Shown here in pieces: positions 1 to 9,290 of a DNA stretch of 64,000 nt. The notes under the pieces are model-generated. The model ran no database searches. It saw nothing but the letters and a program-made list of their open reading frames with translations, and had not been told where the DNA came from. Source of the stretch: Bryobacterales bacterium (GTDB taxonomy: Bacteria; Acidobacteriota; Terriglobia; Bryobacterales; Bryobacteraceae); assembly GCA_026954325.1 (NCBI GenBank), contig JAIXKK010000072.1, positions 1 through 64,000 on the forward strand. Direction: 5' to 3'. Every line of letters begins with the position of its first letter. Position 1 is the first letter of the stretch. The position numbers were made by a program, and so were the translations under genes.

Positions 1-772
<772 letters not shown>

Positions 773-866
773 ACCGTTAGAGTAATTTGCCTTGGCGTTT
801 TACCACCAAGACGGTCTCAGCCTAGAACTCATCTTCATTGACGAATTAAGTGTTTTACATCCAACC

Positions 867-886
867 AGATTTTCAAAGATCTGCTC
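867..886 (-). promoter_or_regulatory. boxA-like antitermination element in the 16S leader
   Basis: Read on the minus strand this is GAGCAGATCTTTGAAAATCT, which resembles the boxA elements (GCTCTTTGAAAA-like) found in rRNA leaders, where the Nus factors load. It lies about 95 nt upstream of the predicted 16S 5' end and downstream of the promoter at 1134-1162, as expected. The call rests on position and motif similarity only. Confidence 0.5.
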
Positions 887-1133
887 CCAAAACCGACGAT
901 CTCGCGAAGATCGATCCAGGGAAGGCCTCGAAACCCGCTCCGAACGCGTGCAACCACGCCAGTCAACTGCACCGGGGTCACATTTGTTCGAGAAAATTTG
1001 GATCTCGAAAGAACTGCCGGGAGGTAGCGGGTAACGCTGACTTCCGCGCTACCGGCTGATACTGAGGATCGCGTCCCTTCCGGGGCGCCTCGGACTTGCT
1101 AACCTCACTACTTCGTAACCGCTGCCATCTTCC

Positions 1134-1162
1134 AGCCTACCGAACTTCGTTGCCTCCGTCAA
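1134..1162 (-). promoter_or_regulatory. Sigma-70-type promoter of the rRNA operon
   Basis: On the minus strand a TTGACG -35 hexamer (1162-1157) is followed after exactly 17 nt by TAGGCT (1139-1134). A run of A residues just upstream of the -35 could act as an UP element. Transcription would start near 1127, giving a leader of about 355 nt before 16S. The rest of 773-1292 shows no gene. Confidence 0.55.
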
Positions 1163-1292
1163 GTGACTTCCGCAACTTTTTTCGCTTTCCACTCTCTGGT
1201 CTGCGTCGCGGCGGCTGACTCACTTAGATTAGCAAGCCCACTCCCCACGCGCAACATCCCGCGCACAAAAAAATCAAATTTCTTCCACCCCC

Positions 1293-1742
1293 TCACCTCG
1301 GGTACGCCCCACTGATATAGCTGCTCAACTGCTCGATCGTCTCCTCCTGTCTGCTCACCATCCACTTCACCAGATCCCCAATCGACACAATCCCTACCAC
1401 TCGCTCCCCATCCACCACCGGAAGATGCCGGATCCGGGCCCCCGTCATCATCCTCATACACTCATCCACCGTTTCCTCCGGCCCCGCCACCTTTACCGGT
1501 GACGTCATGATCTCCGCCACCAGCGTCTCCCGCGACGAACGCCCCTCCAACACTACCTTCCGCGCGTAGTCCCGCTCGGAAATTATCCCCAATATCCGCC
1601 CATCTTCCATCACCAGCAGCGCACCCGCGCTCTTTTCCGACATCAACGCGATGGCGTCGTATACGGTTGCGTCCGGCCCTAGCCAGTACACTTGCCCACC
1701 CTTCTGCCGAAGAATGGATCGAATTGCTTCGGTTGTTCGCAT
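1293..1742 (-). CDS. CBS domain protein
   Basis: A 149-residue cytoplasmic protein consisting of little more than two tandem CBS motifs (a Bateman module), a fold that usually binds adenosine nucleotides and senses energy state. Both repeats show typical CBS segments: MEDGRILGIISERDYARKVV in the first, and IRHLPVVDGERVVGIVSIGD in the second. No enzyme domain is attached, so it is a stand-alone regulatory module whose partner is unknown. I prefer the ATG at 1742 because AGGCAGGA lies about 5 nt upstream. An ATG 13 codons earlier (1781) also has a GGGGTGG tract and cannot be excluded. The gene lies upstream of and in the same direction as the rRNA operon but need not be co-transcribed with it. 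Confidence 0.88.
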   Translation of the reverse strand: MRTTEAIRSILRQKGGQVYWLGPDATVYDAIALMSEKSAGALLVMEDGRILGIISERDYARKVVLEGRSSRETLVAEIMTSPVKVAGPEETVDECMRMMTGARIRHLPVVDGERVVGIVSIGDLVKWMVSRQEETIEQLSSYISGAYPR

Positions 1743-1820
1743 TGCAGTCCTGCCTCGTTCAGGTAGCGCCACATTTACCACCCCAACACGCCGGAGTCAA
1801 GGGGATTTCCTTGTCCGAAA

Positions 1821-3428
1821 CTACCCCTTCAGCATCTCCCGCGCCGCGTTGTGACCCGGCGCTCCCATCACTCCTCCCCCAGGGTGCGCCCCCGACCCGC
1901 ATAAGTACAGCCCTTTCACCGGCGTCCTGTACCGCGCCCACCCCGCCAGCGGCCGCATCACGAACATCTGATCCACGCTCATCTCCCCGTGGAAAATGTT
2001 GCCCCCTGTCAGCCCGTATCTCCGCTCCAGATCAAGCGGCGTCAGCACCTGCCGCTCCTCCACTATCGACCGTATGTTCGGCGCATACTCCGCGATCACC
2101 TCCAACACCCGGTCCGCGAACGGTTCCCGCATCTCGTCCCAGTTCGCCCCCTTCAGCGTATAGGGCGCATACTGCAGGAAAATCCCCATAATATGCCGTC
2201 CCTCCGGAGCAAGCGATGGGTCATACATCGTCGGTACTGTCATCTCGAGCAGCGGCGAGCGCGACGGGAGCCCATACTTGGCGTCGTCCCACGCCCGCTC
2301 CACGTACTCCATATCCGGGCAGATGTGCATCGTCGCCTTGTGGTGCGGCGCCGGAGCCCCAGGCAGCGCGCGAAACTCCGGCAATCCCGAAAGCGCCAGG
2401 TTGATCTTGCACGAAGTCCCTTCGCTCCGGTACCGCTTGATCCCCGCCACGAAATCTCCGGGTAGATGCCGCTCCTCCACTAACCGCAGGAACGTCACTA
2501 CTGGATCGAGGTTGCTCGCCACCACGCCCGCCGTCACCTCCTCGCCCCCCGCCAGCGCCACACCCTCTACGCGCCCGTCCCGCACCAGGATCCGTTCCAC
2601 CTCCGCATTCACCCGTATCTCCGCGCCCTTGCTCCGCGCGCTCGCCGCGATCGCCTCCGAAACCGCTCCCATCCCGCCCCGCACGAATCCCCACAACCCT
2701 CGCTTGCCCCCTACGCCCCCCATGCAATGATGCATCAGGATATACGCCGTACCCTGCGAGCGCGGACCCCCGTTTGCCCCGATCACCCCGTCCGTCGCCA
2801 GCGTCACCTTCACTTCTTCTGATTCAAACCACTCGTTCAGAAAATCCGCGGCGCTTTGCGTGAATATCTTCACCAGGCCGGCGATCTCCTGTCTCCCCAA
2901 CCCGCGCATCTTCCCCGCCAGTTTCAGCCAGTCCAGCAGGTCTCCCAACCCCCGCGGCGGAAATTCCGGTGGAGTCGCCGGCAACAGCGATTCCACCACC
3001 GCCGCCAGTTTCTCCAGATATTCCTCGTAAGCCGTGAACCGTTCCGCGTCACGCTTGGAAAACTTCGCAATCTCCTCGATCGTCTTCCGCTCGTCCTGCC
3101 ACATGTACAGGTAGCGCCCGTCAGGGAACGGCGAGAAAAACGCCGGATCCTTGGCATCCACCTTGTACCCGAACCGCTCCAGTTCCAGGTCCCGGATCAC
3201 TTTCTCCTGCAACAGGCTCGTCAGGTAGGAGGCCGTCGAAACCCGGTAGCCCGGCCACACCTCCTCCGTCACCGCGCAGCCTCCCACCATTTCCCGCTTC
3301 TCCAGCACCAACAGCTTGCGGCCCGCCCTCGCCAGGTACGCCGCCGCCACCAGGCCATTGTGCCCGCCGCCCACAATCACCGCATCGTAGCGCTGTGCCA
3401 ATCCAATCCCCTTTCCCGCTTTCAGCAT
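1821..3428 (-). CDS. Phytoene desaturase-like NAD(P)/FAD-dependent oxidoreductase
   Basis: About 535 residues. A dinucleotide-binding Rossmann motif near the N-terminus (AVIVGGGHNGLVAAAYLARAG) is followed by the acidic ribose-binding end LVLEKREMVGGCA. The C-terminus has the second FAD signature seen in CrtI-like proteins (LYLCGSGAHPGGGVMGAPGH). The family includes carotenoid desaturases and many uncharacterised FAD oxidoreductases; substrate cannot be deduced here and no carotenoid genes are adjacent. The frame stays open far upstream, but homology-type sequence begins only at LAQRYDAVIVGG. I place the start at ATG 3428; a TTG at 3401 preceded by AAGGGG is an equally good alternative. No signal peptide is seen, so the protein is probably cytoplasmic or membrane-associated. 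Confidence 0.88.
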   Translation of the reverse strand: MLKAGKGIGLAQRYDAVIVGGGHNGLVAAAYLARAGRKLLVLEKREMVGGCAVTEEVWPGYRVSTASYLTSLLQEKVIRDLELERFGYKVDAKDPAFFSPFPDGRYLYMWQDERKTIEEIAKFSKRDAERFTAYEEYLEKLAAVVESLLPATPPEFPPRGLGDLLDWLKLAGKMRGLGRQEIAGLVKIFTQSAADFLNEWFESEEVKVTLATDGVIGANGGPRSQGTAYILMHHCMGGVGGKRGLWGFVRGGMGAVSEAIAASARSKGAEIRVNAEVERILVRDGRVEGVALAGGEEVTAGVVASNLDPVVTFLRLVEERHLPGDFVAGIKRYRSEGTSCKINLALSGLPEFRALPGAPAPHHKATMHICPDMEYVERAWDDAKYGLPSRSPLLEMTVPTMYDPSLAPEGRHIMGIFLQYAPYTLKGANWDEMREPFADRVLEVIAEYAPNIRSIVEERQVLTPLDLERRYGLTGGNIFHGEMSVDQMFVMRPLAGWARYRTPVKGLYLCGSGAHPGGGVMGAPGHNAAREMLKG

Positions 3429-3492
3429 ACGGCAACTACGCCGCATTCGCTCCCCCCGGCTGATCCCCCTCGCTTCTGCCATAATGTGGCCT

Positions 3493-3693
3493 ATGGCCGC
3501 CAAACTCTCCCGCCGGAGCCTTGCCCTCGCCGCCCTCCCATTCACTCCCTCCCTCCCCCCCGCGCCTGCCCAAACCACGCCCGCCGGCGACGACCTCGCC
3601 ATCCAACACCAGAAGCTCGAACAGTGGCGCGCCGCGCTCGCCAACGTCAAACTCACCACCGCCGTCCAGCCCGCTTTCGTCTTCAAAGCGTAA
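3493..3693 (+). CDS. Small exported protein preceding an amidase
   Basis: A 66-residue ORF ending five bases before the amidase start, so the two are probably one operon. The N-terminus MAAKLSRRSLALAALPF has paired arginines followed by a hydrophobic stretch, like a Tat signal, and a likely cleavage region near PAPAQ. Only about 40 residues would remain after processing. I do not recognise the family; the tight spacing suggests an accessory peptide for the amidase. An ATG three codons earlier (3484) is in frame. The existence of the gene is supported only by context and the signal-like start. Confidence 0.5.
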   Translation: MAAKLSRRSLALAALPFTPSLPPAPAQTTPAGDDLAIQHQKLEQWRAALANVKLTTAVQPAFVFKA

Positions 3694-3698
3694 AGCCC

Positions 3699-5102
3699 AT
3701 GCCTACCTTCGAAAACGACATCTTCTTTGGCTCCATCGCCGAAATCCAGGCGGGCATCAAGGCAAGACGGTTCTCCTGCGTCGAACTCACCCGCGCCTTT
3801 TGCGACCGGCTCGAACGCCTTGGCCCGCGCTACAATGCCCTCGCCCTCTCCCTTCGTGAGTCCGCCGTCCGCAAAGCCCACGACGTCGACGGCGATTTTC
3901 TTCGCGATCGCATCCGCTCCCCTCTACAGGGCGTCCCCTACGCCGTCAAGGATCTCATCGCTGCCGCCGGCGGACCGACCACTTGGGGAGCCAAGCCCTA
4001 CGCCGCCCAGATGTTCAACGAAGACGCCGCCGTCGTCAAACGACTCTCCAAAGCAGGAGCCGTCCTCATCGGCAAACTCTCCATGGTCGAACTCGCCGGC
4101 GGAGGCGGATACCGCTTCGCCAATGCCTCCCTCCAAGGTCCCGGCATCAATCCCTGGGACCGCTCCCACTGGTCCGGAGGCTCTTCCAGCGGTTCCGGCA
4201 GCGCCGTCGCCGCCGGACTTGTCCCTTATGCCCTGGGCTCGGAAACCTCCGGCTCCATCCTCACCCCCAGCGCCTACTGCGGCATCACCGGACTTCGCCC
4301 CACCTATGGCCTCGTCAGCCGCGCCGGTTGCATGCCCCTCTCCTGGACCCTCGACAAGATCGGCCCCATGGCCCATTCCGCCGAAGATTGCGCCCTCGTC
4401 CTTGAAGCTATCTCCGGCGGCGACAATGACGACCCCGGCTCATCCGGCAAGCGCTTCTACTACACCCCCCAGTTCGCTCCCAAACTCACCGATCTCAAGT
4501 TCGGTTACAATCCCTCTGACTTCACCGATGGCGTCGTCGAACAAGCCCGCCCCGCCTTCTCCCAGGCCCTCGACGCCGTTCGCTCCCTCGGACTCAAACT
4601 CGTCGAAGCCAAGCTCCCCGATTTCCCCTTCTCTCCCATGGTCGCCACCATCATCAGCGCCGAAATGGGCTCTGTCTTCGAAGAACTCGTCGCTTCCGGC
4701 AAAGTCGATGAACTCGCCGACAAACGACAGATCGCCGGCATCCAGGTCTCTCAGGAAGTCCTTGCCAAAGACTACCTCCGCGCCATGCGCATCCGCCGCC
4801 TCGTCCAACAGGAATTCGCGAAATTGTTTTGGGATGTCGATCTCTGGCTCTCCCCTGCCCTCTCCACGCCCGCCACCAGACTCAGCGAACCCCTCGACAA
4901 CCCCGCCATCCCTCCCACTCCCATCATCCCCGCCGGCAACCTCGCGGGCATCCCCGCCCTCTCTCTCCCCTGCGGCTTCGCCGGTAACCTCCCGCTCGGC
5001 CTCGCCGCCGCCGGACCGCCTTACAGCGAAAACAGGTTGATCGCCGCCGGCAAGGCCTTCCAGTCCGCAACCGATTGGCACAAGCGCCGCCCTCCCGTCT
5101 GA
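3699..5102 (+). CDS. Amidase of the amidase-signature family
   Basis: 467 residues, the usual length for amidase-signature hydrolases (GatA/AtzF type). The catalytic Lys lies in the PYAVKDLI segment, the Ser-cis-Ser segment is visible in [17 protein letters not shown], and the nucleophile Ser in [17 protein letters not shown], giving the Ser-cisSer-Lys triad. It hydrolyses an amide bond; the substrate is unknown. It is not a convincing GatA, since no gatB or gatC is adjacent. The C-terminal part ([17 protein letters not shown]) matches the family. The start MPTFENDIF follows the small exported ORF closely. A much longer in-frame extension upstream is non-coding shadow, because it runs antisense through the oxidoreductase gene. 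Confidence 0.9.
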   Translation: MPTFENDIFFGSIAEIQAGIKARRFSCVELTRAFCDRLERLGPRYNALALSLRESAVRKAHDVDGDFLRDRIRSPLQGVPYAVKDLIAAAGGPTTWGAKPYAAQMFNEDAAVVKRLSKAGAVLIGKLSMVELAGGGGYRFANASLQGPGINPWDRSHWSGGSSSGSGSAVAAGLVPYALGSETSGSILTPSAYCGITGLRPTYGLVSRAGCMPLSWTLDKIGPMAHSAEDCALVLEAISGGDNDDPGSSGKRFYYTPQFAPKLTDLKFGYNPSDFTDGVVEQARPAFSQALDAVRSLGLKLVEAKLPDFPFSPMVATIISAEMGSVFEELVASGKVDELADKRQIAGIQVSQEVLAKDYLRAMRIRRLVQQEFAKLFWDVDLWLSPALSTPATRLSEPLDNPAIPPTPIIPAGNLAGIPALSLPCGFAGNLPLGLAAAGPPYSENRLIAAGKAFQSATDWHKRRPPV

Positions 5103-5124
5103 TGTACCATCATCCGGAGGACTC

Positions 5125-6132
5125 ATGAGCGAATCTGCCTACAAATTTGAAGCCGACCTCGCGCTCGAACTCGTGCGCGTCGTCGAGGAAGCCGCCATCG
5201 CTTCCGCCCGCACCATGGGTGAGGGCGAACCCGACAAATCCGACCGCGTCGCCGTTCAGGCCATGCGCAAAGCCTTCGAGCAGGTCCCCTTCGCCGGCGC
5301 CATCGTCATCGGCGAGGGTGAACGCGACGAGGCCCCCATGCTCTACATCGGCGAGCGCGTCGGCGCATCCCCGCCTCCCGGCGTCGACTACCCCGAAGTC
5401 GATATCGCCGTCGATCCCCTCGAAGGCACTAACCTCTGCTCCACCGGCACTCCGAACTCCATCACCGTCCTCGCTGCCTCCGAAAAAGGCGGACTCCTCC
5501 ACGCCCCCGATTGCTACATGGAGAAGATCATCGCCGGTCCCGCCTGCCGCGGCTCACTCGACCTCGATGCCCCCGTCGCCGAAAACCTCAAGGAGATGGC
5601 CCGCTGCCTCGACCGCCGCGTCCAGGACCTCGTCATCGTCGTCCTCGACCGCCCCCGCCACGCCAATCTCATCCGCGAAATCCGCCAAGCCGGCGCGCGC
5701 ATCCGACTCATCCCCGATGGCGACCTCTCCGCCGGCATCGCCGTCGCCGTCCGCGGTTCCGGTGTTCATGCCGTCATGGGAGCCGGCGGAGCACCCGAAG
5801 GCGTCATCACCGCCGCCGCCATCCGCTGCCTCCATGGGGCAATGGTCGGCCGCCTCGTCGTCGACACCCCCGAACTCGAAGAGCGCATCGCCTCCATGGG
5901 CATCCGTGACCCCAAACGCGTCTACTCCGCCCGCGATCTCGCCCCCGGCCGCAGCATCGTCTTCGCCTCCACCGGCGTCACCGACGGTACGCTCCTCCGC
6001 GGCGTTCGCTTCTTCGGCCAGGGCTGCCGCACCCACTCCCTCGTCATGACCATGTCCACCAACAAGGTCCGGTTCGTCGACACCGTCCACATGGAGACCG
6101 GCCCTGGCCCCCGCGGCATCCGCCTCTACTAA
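5125..6132 (+). CDS. glpX: Class II fructose-1,6-bisphosphatase
   Basis: 335 residues, full length for GlpX. It dephosphorylates fructose 1,6-bisphosphate to fructose 6-phosphate in gluconeogenesis, using divalent metal. The sequence carries the family landmarks: the acidic metal-binding [16 protein letters not shown] segment, DPLEGTN in the metal/phosphate site, and the glycine-rich [20 protein letters not shown] loop. The ATG follows GGAGGACTC, a good ribosome-binding site, about 22 bases after the amidase stop. Codon use is strongly C-ending, as in its left-hand neighbours. The gene is complete and I see nothing abnormal. Confidence 0.96.
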   Translation: MSESAYKFEADLALELVRVVEEAAIASARTMGEGEPDKSDRVAVQAMRKAFEQVPFAGAIVIGEGERDEAPMLYIGERVGASPPPGVDYPEVDIAVDPLEGTNLCSTGTPNSITVLAASEKGGLLHAPDCYMEKIIAGPACRGSLDLDAPVAENLKEMARCLDRRVQDLVIVVLDRPRHANLIREIRQAGARIRLIPDGDLSAGIAVAVRGSGVHAVMGAGGAPEGVITAAAIRCLHGAMVGRLVVDTPELEERIASMGIRDPKRVYSARDLAPGRSIVFASTGVTDGTLLRGVRFFGQGCRTHSLVMTMSTNKVRFVDTVHMETGPGPRGIRLY

Positions 6133-6180
6133 GGCGCCCCTCCTTCCTCACGCCACCCGTGGCGCAGGCTTTCCAGCCTC

Positions 6181-6714
6181 ATGACCCACCTCGACACCCC
6201 CCTCGTCATCTCCCTCGCCCTCCTCGTTCTCCTCGCCGCTGCCTCCGATATCAGGACCCGGCGCATCCCCAATTCTTTGACTGTCACCGGAGCCATCGCC
6301 GGCTTCATCCTCAACGCCGCCCTGCACGGCATCCCGGGAGCCCGTTCTTCTCTCCTTGGACTCGCCCTCGGAGCCGCGATCTTCCTCCCCCTCTTCCTCC
6401 TCCGCGGACGCGGCGGCGGCGACGTCAAACTCATGGCCGCCGCCGGAGCCATCGCCGGCCCTTCCAACACGTTCCTTATCTTCGTCCTCACCGCCGTGAC
6501 CGGAGGCATCCTCGCCCTCGTCCTTCTGCTCTGGAAAGGCGGACTCTCCACGGTCCTCCGCAATTGCGCCTTCATCCTCTACGAACTCGCTCACCTCCGC
6601 GCACCCTACCATCGCCATCCCGAACTCACTCTCGAAAACTCCACTACTCCCAAACTCCCCTATGCCGTCCCCATCGCCTTGGGCTCGCTCCTCTTTCTCG
6701 CAATTGCCTCCTGA
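6181..6714 (+). CDS. Prepilin peptidase (type IV A24 family, CpaA-like)
   Basis: 177 residues, an integral membrane aspartic peptidase lacking the N-terminal methylase-type domain of PilD, so closer to the short CpaA/TadV form. The two catalytic aspartates are visible in LAAASDIRTRRIPNSL (about residue 24) and in the GxGD motif GGGDVKLMAAAG (about residue 81). Hydrophobic segments span most of the chain. Such enzymes process type IV pilin or Tad/Flp prepilins at the inner membrane. No pilin or secretion genes are adjacent, so the substrate must be encoded elsewhere. It starts about 50 nt after glpX. Confidence 0.9.
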   Translation: MTHLDTPLVISLALLVLLAAASDIRTRRIPNSLTVTGAIAGFILNAALHGIPGARSSLLGLALGAAIFLPLFLLRGRGGGDVKLMAAAGAIAGPSNTFLIFVLTAVTGGILALVLLLWKGGLSTVLRNCAFILYELAHLRAPYHRHPELTLENSTTPKLPYAVPIALGSLLFLAIAS

Positions 6715-6790
6715 AACTCCTCCGCTCTCCGCTTGGGCTATACTTGCTCACGGATGGAATAGTCCATTCCTAACCGAAAGGAATCAACAG

Positions 6791-7111
6791 ATGCCGAAGT
6801 TTCTAGTGGAAGCCACATACACCGCCGAAGGGTATCAGGGCCTCGCCAAGGACAAGGCCTCCGGCCGCAAGGCGGCCATCGCGCAGGCGGTGAAAAAGCT
6901 CGGTGGAAAGCTCGACGCAATGTATTTCTGCCTCGGGGAGAGCGACGTCATCCTCATCGTCGACCTCCCGGACCATGTCAGCGCCGCCGCCATTGGCGCA
7001 GCGGCCTGCGGCAGCGGCATGGCTCGCACCAAAACCTCCGTCCTCCTCACCGTCAGCGAGACCGATAAAGCCCTCGATAAGAAGGTCTCTTACCGTCCTC
7101 CGGGAGCCTGA
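6791..7111 (+). CDS. GYD domain protein
   Basis: 106 residues matching the small GYD-domain family (alpha/beta, ferredoxin-like), which is named for a conserved Gly-Tyr-Asp near the N-terminus; here the equivalent region reads YTAEGYQGLAKDKASGR. Function in the family is unknown. No signal peptide or membrane segment is seen, so it is probably cytosolic. The start ATG 6791 is chosen because GAAAGGAATC lies just upstream and the remaining chain matches the family length. A TATACT at about 6736-6741 may be its -10 box. Confidence 0.85.
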   Translation: MPKFLVEATYTAEGYQGLAKDKASGRKAAIAQAVKKLGGKLDAMYFCLGESDVILIVDLPDHVSAAAIGAAACGSGMARTKTSVLLTVSETDKALDKKVSYRPPGA

Positions 7112-7140
7112 GCCTCCGCGGCATCAAACGGATCTTGCGC

Positions 7141-7442
7141 TCACTTCTTTCCGGGCAGATATGCATTCGTCCAAGTCGGCGCAAGGTCGAATTCGGCATC
7201 CCGCACCCTGTCGATCGTCGCCTCCAGATAGCGCCTCGCCGCCTCCGGCCCGCCTTCGGGCATCGAGCCGTCATTCGTGTATTTCTTCTTTCCCCATTCA
7301 ATCACCTTCAGGTCCATCGCCGCGTCAGCCGTCTGGTATTCCTTGGGCGCAGGTTGATCCCGGCATTCGCGATTACTTGCGTCTTGCCCGCTTTGCCGCA
7401 GCCTGCCAGCACGGCAAACAGCGCAACCATCATCGCTTTCAT
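7141..7442 (-). pseudogene. Collapsed substrate-binding protein gene of an SsuABC/TauABC-type transporter
   Basis: The minus strand begins with an ATG overlapping the permease stop (ATGA) and encodes a lipoprotein-like signal, MKAMMVALFAVLAGCGKAG, with a lipobox Cys. After about 33 codons the reading frame changes near CGCCCAAGGAATAC, and the other frame continues directly with what looks like the end of an NMT1/SsuA-type binding protein: KKYTNDGSMPEGGPEAARRY, ending with LAPTWTNAYLPGKK. A full gene would be near 950 bp; only about 300 bp remain, so the ligand-binding core is missing and head and tail are out of frame. The permease and ATPase upstream are intact. This is a deletion remnant rather than a small gene. 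Confidence 0.75.
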
Positions 7443-8239
7443 GAAACCCCTCCCCGCGCCGCATCCGAATCTCGCGCTTTCCAGCGAAGCAGGTACCGCT
7501 CCAACCGGTCCACCAGCGCGCCAACCGCCAGCACGACACCGGCGAGAATCGCCATCCCGGCGAAGACGCCGGTTGTGTCGAACACCCCTTCGGCCTGAGA
7601 GATCAGGTATCCGATTCCCCGCGACGAGCCCAGGTATTCGCCCACCACCACCGCGATAATGGCGAACCCGATGCTGATGTGCAGGCTCGAGAAGATCCAC
7701 GTCAGCGCGCTCGGAATCAGCACGTGGCGGATCAACTGCCGCTCGCTCGCCCCCAGCATGCGCGCGTTGTTGACCATCACGGGATCCACTTCCCGCACCC
7801 CCTGAAAGGTGTTGAAGAAGACAATGAAGAACACCACCGTCACCCCCAGCGCGACCTTTGACCAGATCCCAAGCCCGAACCACAACAGAAAAATCGGAGC
7901 CAGTACGACTCGCGGCAGAGCGTTCACGATACGGATGTACGGGTCAAACAGGTCCCCGAGAAAGCGGTTCCTCGCCAGCAGGAATCCAAACACCACGCCG
8001 CCGCTGACGCCGATCAGAAATGACAAGGACGCCTCCGCCACCGTGGCGGCCAGATGTTCCCAGATGCCGCCCCCCGCCACCATCTTCCATACCCGCGCCA
8101 GCACATCACTCGGGCGGCTGAAAAAGAACGGCTGCAGCACCCCCGTCTTCGCTCCCGCTTCCCAGCCGAGCAGCAGAACCGCCCCCAGCAGAACTTGCCA
8201 CACCGCCATCGGAACCTGGTTACGCCTGGATGCGCTCAT
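7439..8239 (-). CDS. ABC transporter permease (SsuC/TauC-like)
   Basis: 266 residues, with about six hydrophobic segments and the binding-protein-dependent transport EAA-type loop (MVNNARMLGASERQLIRHVL followed by IPSAL). The family (BPD_transp_1, SsuC/TauC/NrtB branch) forms the inner-membrane channel for sulfonates, nitrate, riboflavin or pyrimidine precursors; the ligand cannot be read from the permease. It is the middle gene of a leftward operon: it overlaps the end of the ATPase gene by 20 nt, and its stop overlaps the start of the collapsed binding-protein gene. With that gene broken, transport would require a binding protein from elsewhere. Confidence 0.9.
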   Translation of the reverse strand: MSASRRNQVPMAVWQVLLGAVLLLGWEAGAKTGVLQPFFFSRPSDVLARVWKMVAGGGIWEHLAATVAEASLSFLIGVSGGVVFGFLLARNRFLGDLFDPYIRIVNALPRVVLAPIFLLWFGLGIWSKVALGVTVVFFIVFFNTFQGVREVDPVMVNNARMLGASERQLIRHVLIPSALTWIFSSLHISIGFAIIAVVVGEYLGSSRGIGYLISQAEGVFDTTGVFAGMAILAGVVLAVGALVDRLERYLLRWKARDSDAARGGVS

Positions 8240-9017
8240 AGCTCTTCAGCACCTCCTCTCGCAGGTCGCCCCAGATCGAACGGTAGATCTCCACAAACCG
8301 CGGATCGGTTTTGATGTCAATCAGATTCCGCGGCCGTTCCAACCCGACCTGGTAGACGCCCACCAGGCGGCTCGCCGGCCCGGCGGACAGCACGGCAACC
8401 TCATCGGACAGCGCAATCGCCTCCTCCAGGTCGTGCGTCACGAACATCACGGTCTTCCTGCTGCCTGCCCAGAGCGCGAGAATTTCTCCCTCCATGCGGA
8501 GGCGCGTGTGCACATCCAGCGCGCCGAAGGGTTCGTCCATGAGGACAATATCGGGGTTGACGATCCAGGTCTGCGCCATCGCGACACGCTTCCGCATACC
8601 GCCGCTGAGTTGATGCGGATAGCGGTCCGCAAAACCCTCGAGTCCCGTGCGGCGAATCCACTCCCGGGCGGACTGCTCCGCCTGGCCGGCGTCCGCCCCC
8701 CGCAATTCCGGACCCAGCAGGATATTGCCCCGCACGGTCTTCCACGGCAACAAGGCGTCCTGCTGAAACATATAGCCGGCGCTTGCGTTAATCCCTGTCA
8801 AGGGCTTGCCGAAAATTTCCACCGCCCCCTCGCTGGGCTGCGTCAAGCCTGCCGCCATGTTTAGAAGAGTCGACTTGCCGCACCCGCTGGGACCGACCAC
8901 GGAAAGAAAACTCCCCTCCCGCGCCTCCAGCGAGATGTTTTGCACCGCCGTGTAGCCGGGGAACCTCTTCGTGACGCCTTGAAAACGAATCGCCGTGCCG
9001 CCCGGAGAACCGTTCAT
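8220..9017 (-). CDS. ABC transporter ATP-binding protein (SsuB/TauB-like)
   Basis: 265 residues from ATG 9017, chosen because GGTGGGAGGTGGA directly precedes it; upstream in-frame codons look non-coding. Walker A is GPSGCGKST, the Q-loop is FQQDALLPW, the ABC signature is LSGGMRKRVAMAQ, Walker B with catalytic Glu is IVLMDEPFGALD, and the H-loop is FVTHDLEEA. The order and spacing fit the SsuB/TauB/NrtD group of importer ATPases. It is first in a three-gene operon with the permease and the remnant binding-protein gene. Confidence 0.92.
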   Translation of the reverse strand: MNGSPGGTAIRFQGVTKRFPGYTAVQNISLEAREGSFLSVVGPSGCGKSTLLNMAAGLTQPSEGAVEIFGKPLTGINASAGYMFQQDALLPWKTVRGNILLGPELRGADAGQAEQSAREWIRRTGLEGFADRYPHQLSGGMRKRVAMAQTWIVNPDIVLMDEPFGALDVHTRLRMEGEILALWAGSRKTVMFVTHDLEEAIALSDEVAVLSAGPASRLVGVYQVGLERPRNLIDIKTDPRFVEIYRSIWGDLREEVLKSYERIQA

Positions 9018-9290
9018 TCCACCTCCCACCATCGCGGGAATGCCCATCGACACAACAGGGCAAATTATTTTAGCATGGGCTTCTCTGTGCAGTGCTTTCT
9101 CTTCGGAGCGGACTTGGAGCGGACTATTCGTCACGAAACTTGATACGTGAATCTGCCGGGAGTAACGAGGCTGGCTACCCCAGGCTCTTCGCGCCAGGCG
9201 CCACAAACTTGCGTCCAGGAAGAGTCATGATGCGTGTCCCGCGTTGTCATTACCGTATGCCGGACAGCCGATGCGTGGCTTTGGCTTTCA
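9018..9290. other. Intergenic region, no gene seen
   Basis: This stretch separates the 3' end of the sulfatase gene from the ABC ATPase gene, both on the minus strand. It must hold the promoter of the ABC operon; the AT-rich piece near 9060-9075 (AAATTATTTTA on the + strand) is the likely area. I see no convincing ORF, RNA or repeat. Confidence 0.5.

Noticed and set aside
2856..3698. Upstream extension of the amidase frame
   Set aside because: Runs antisense through the FAD oxidoreductase; the amidase family begins at [11 protein letters not shown].
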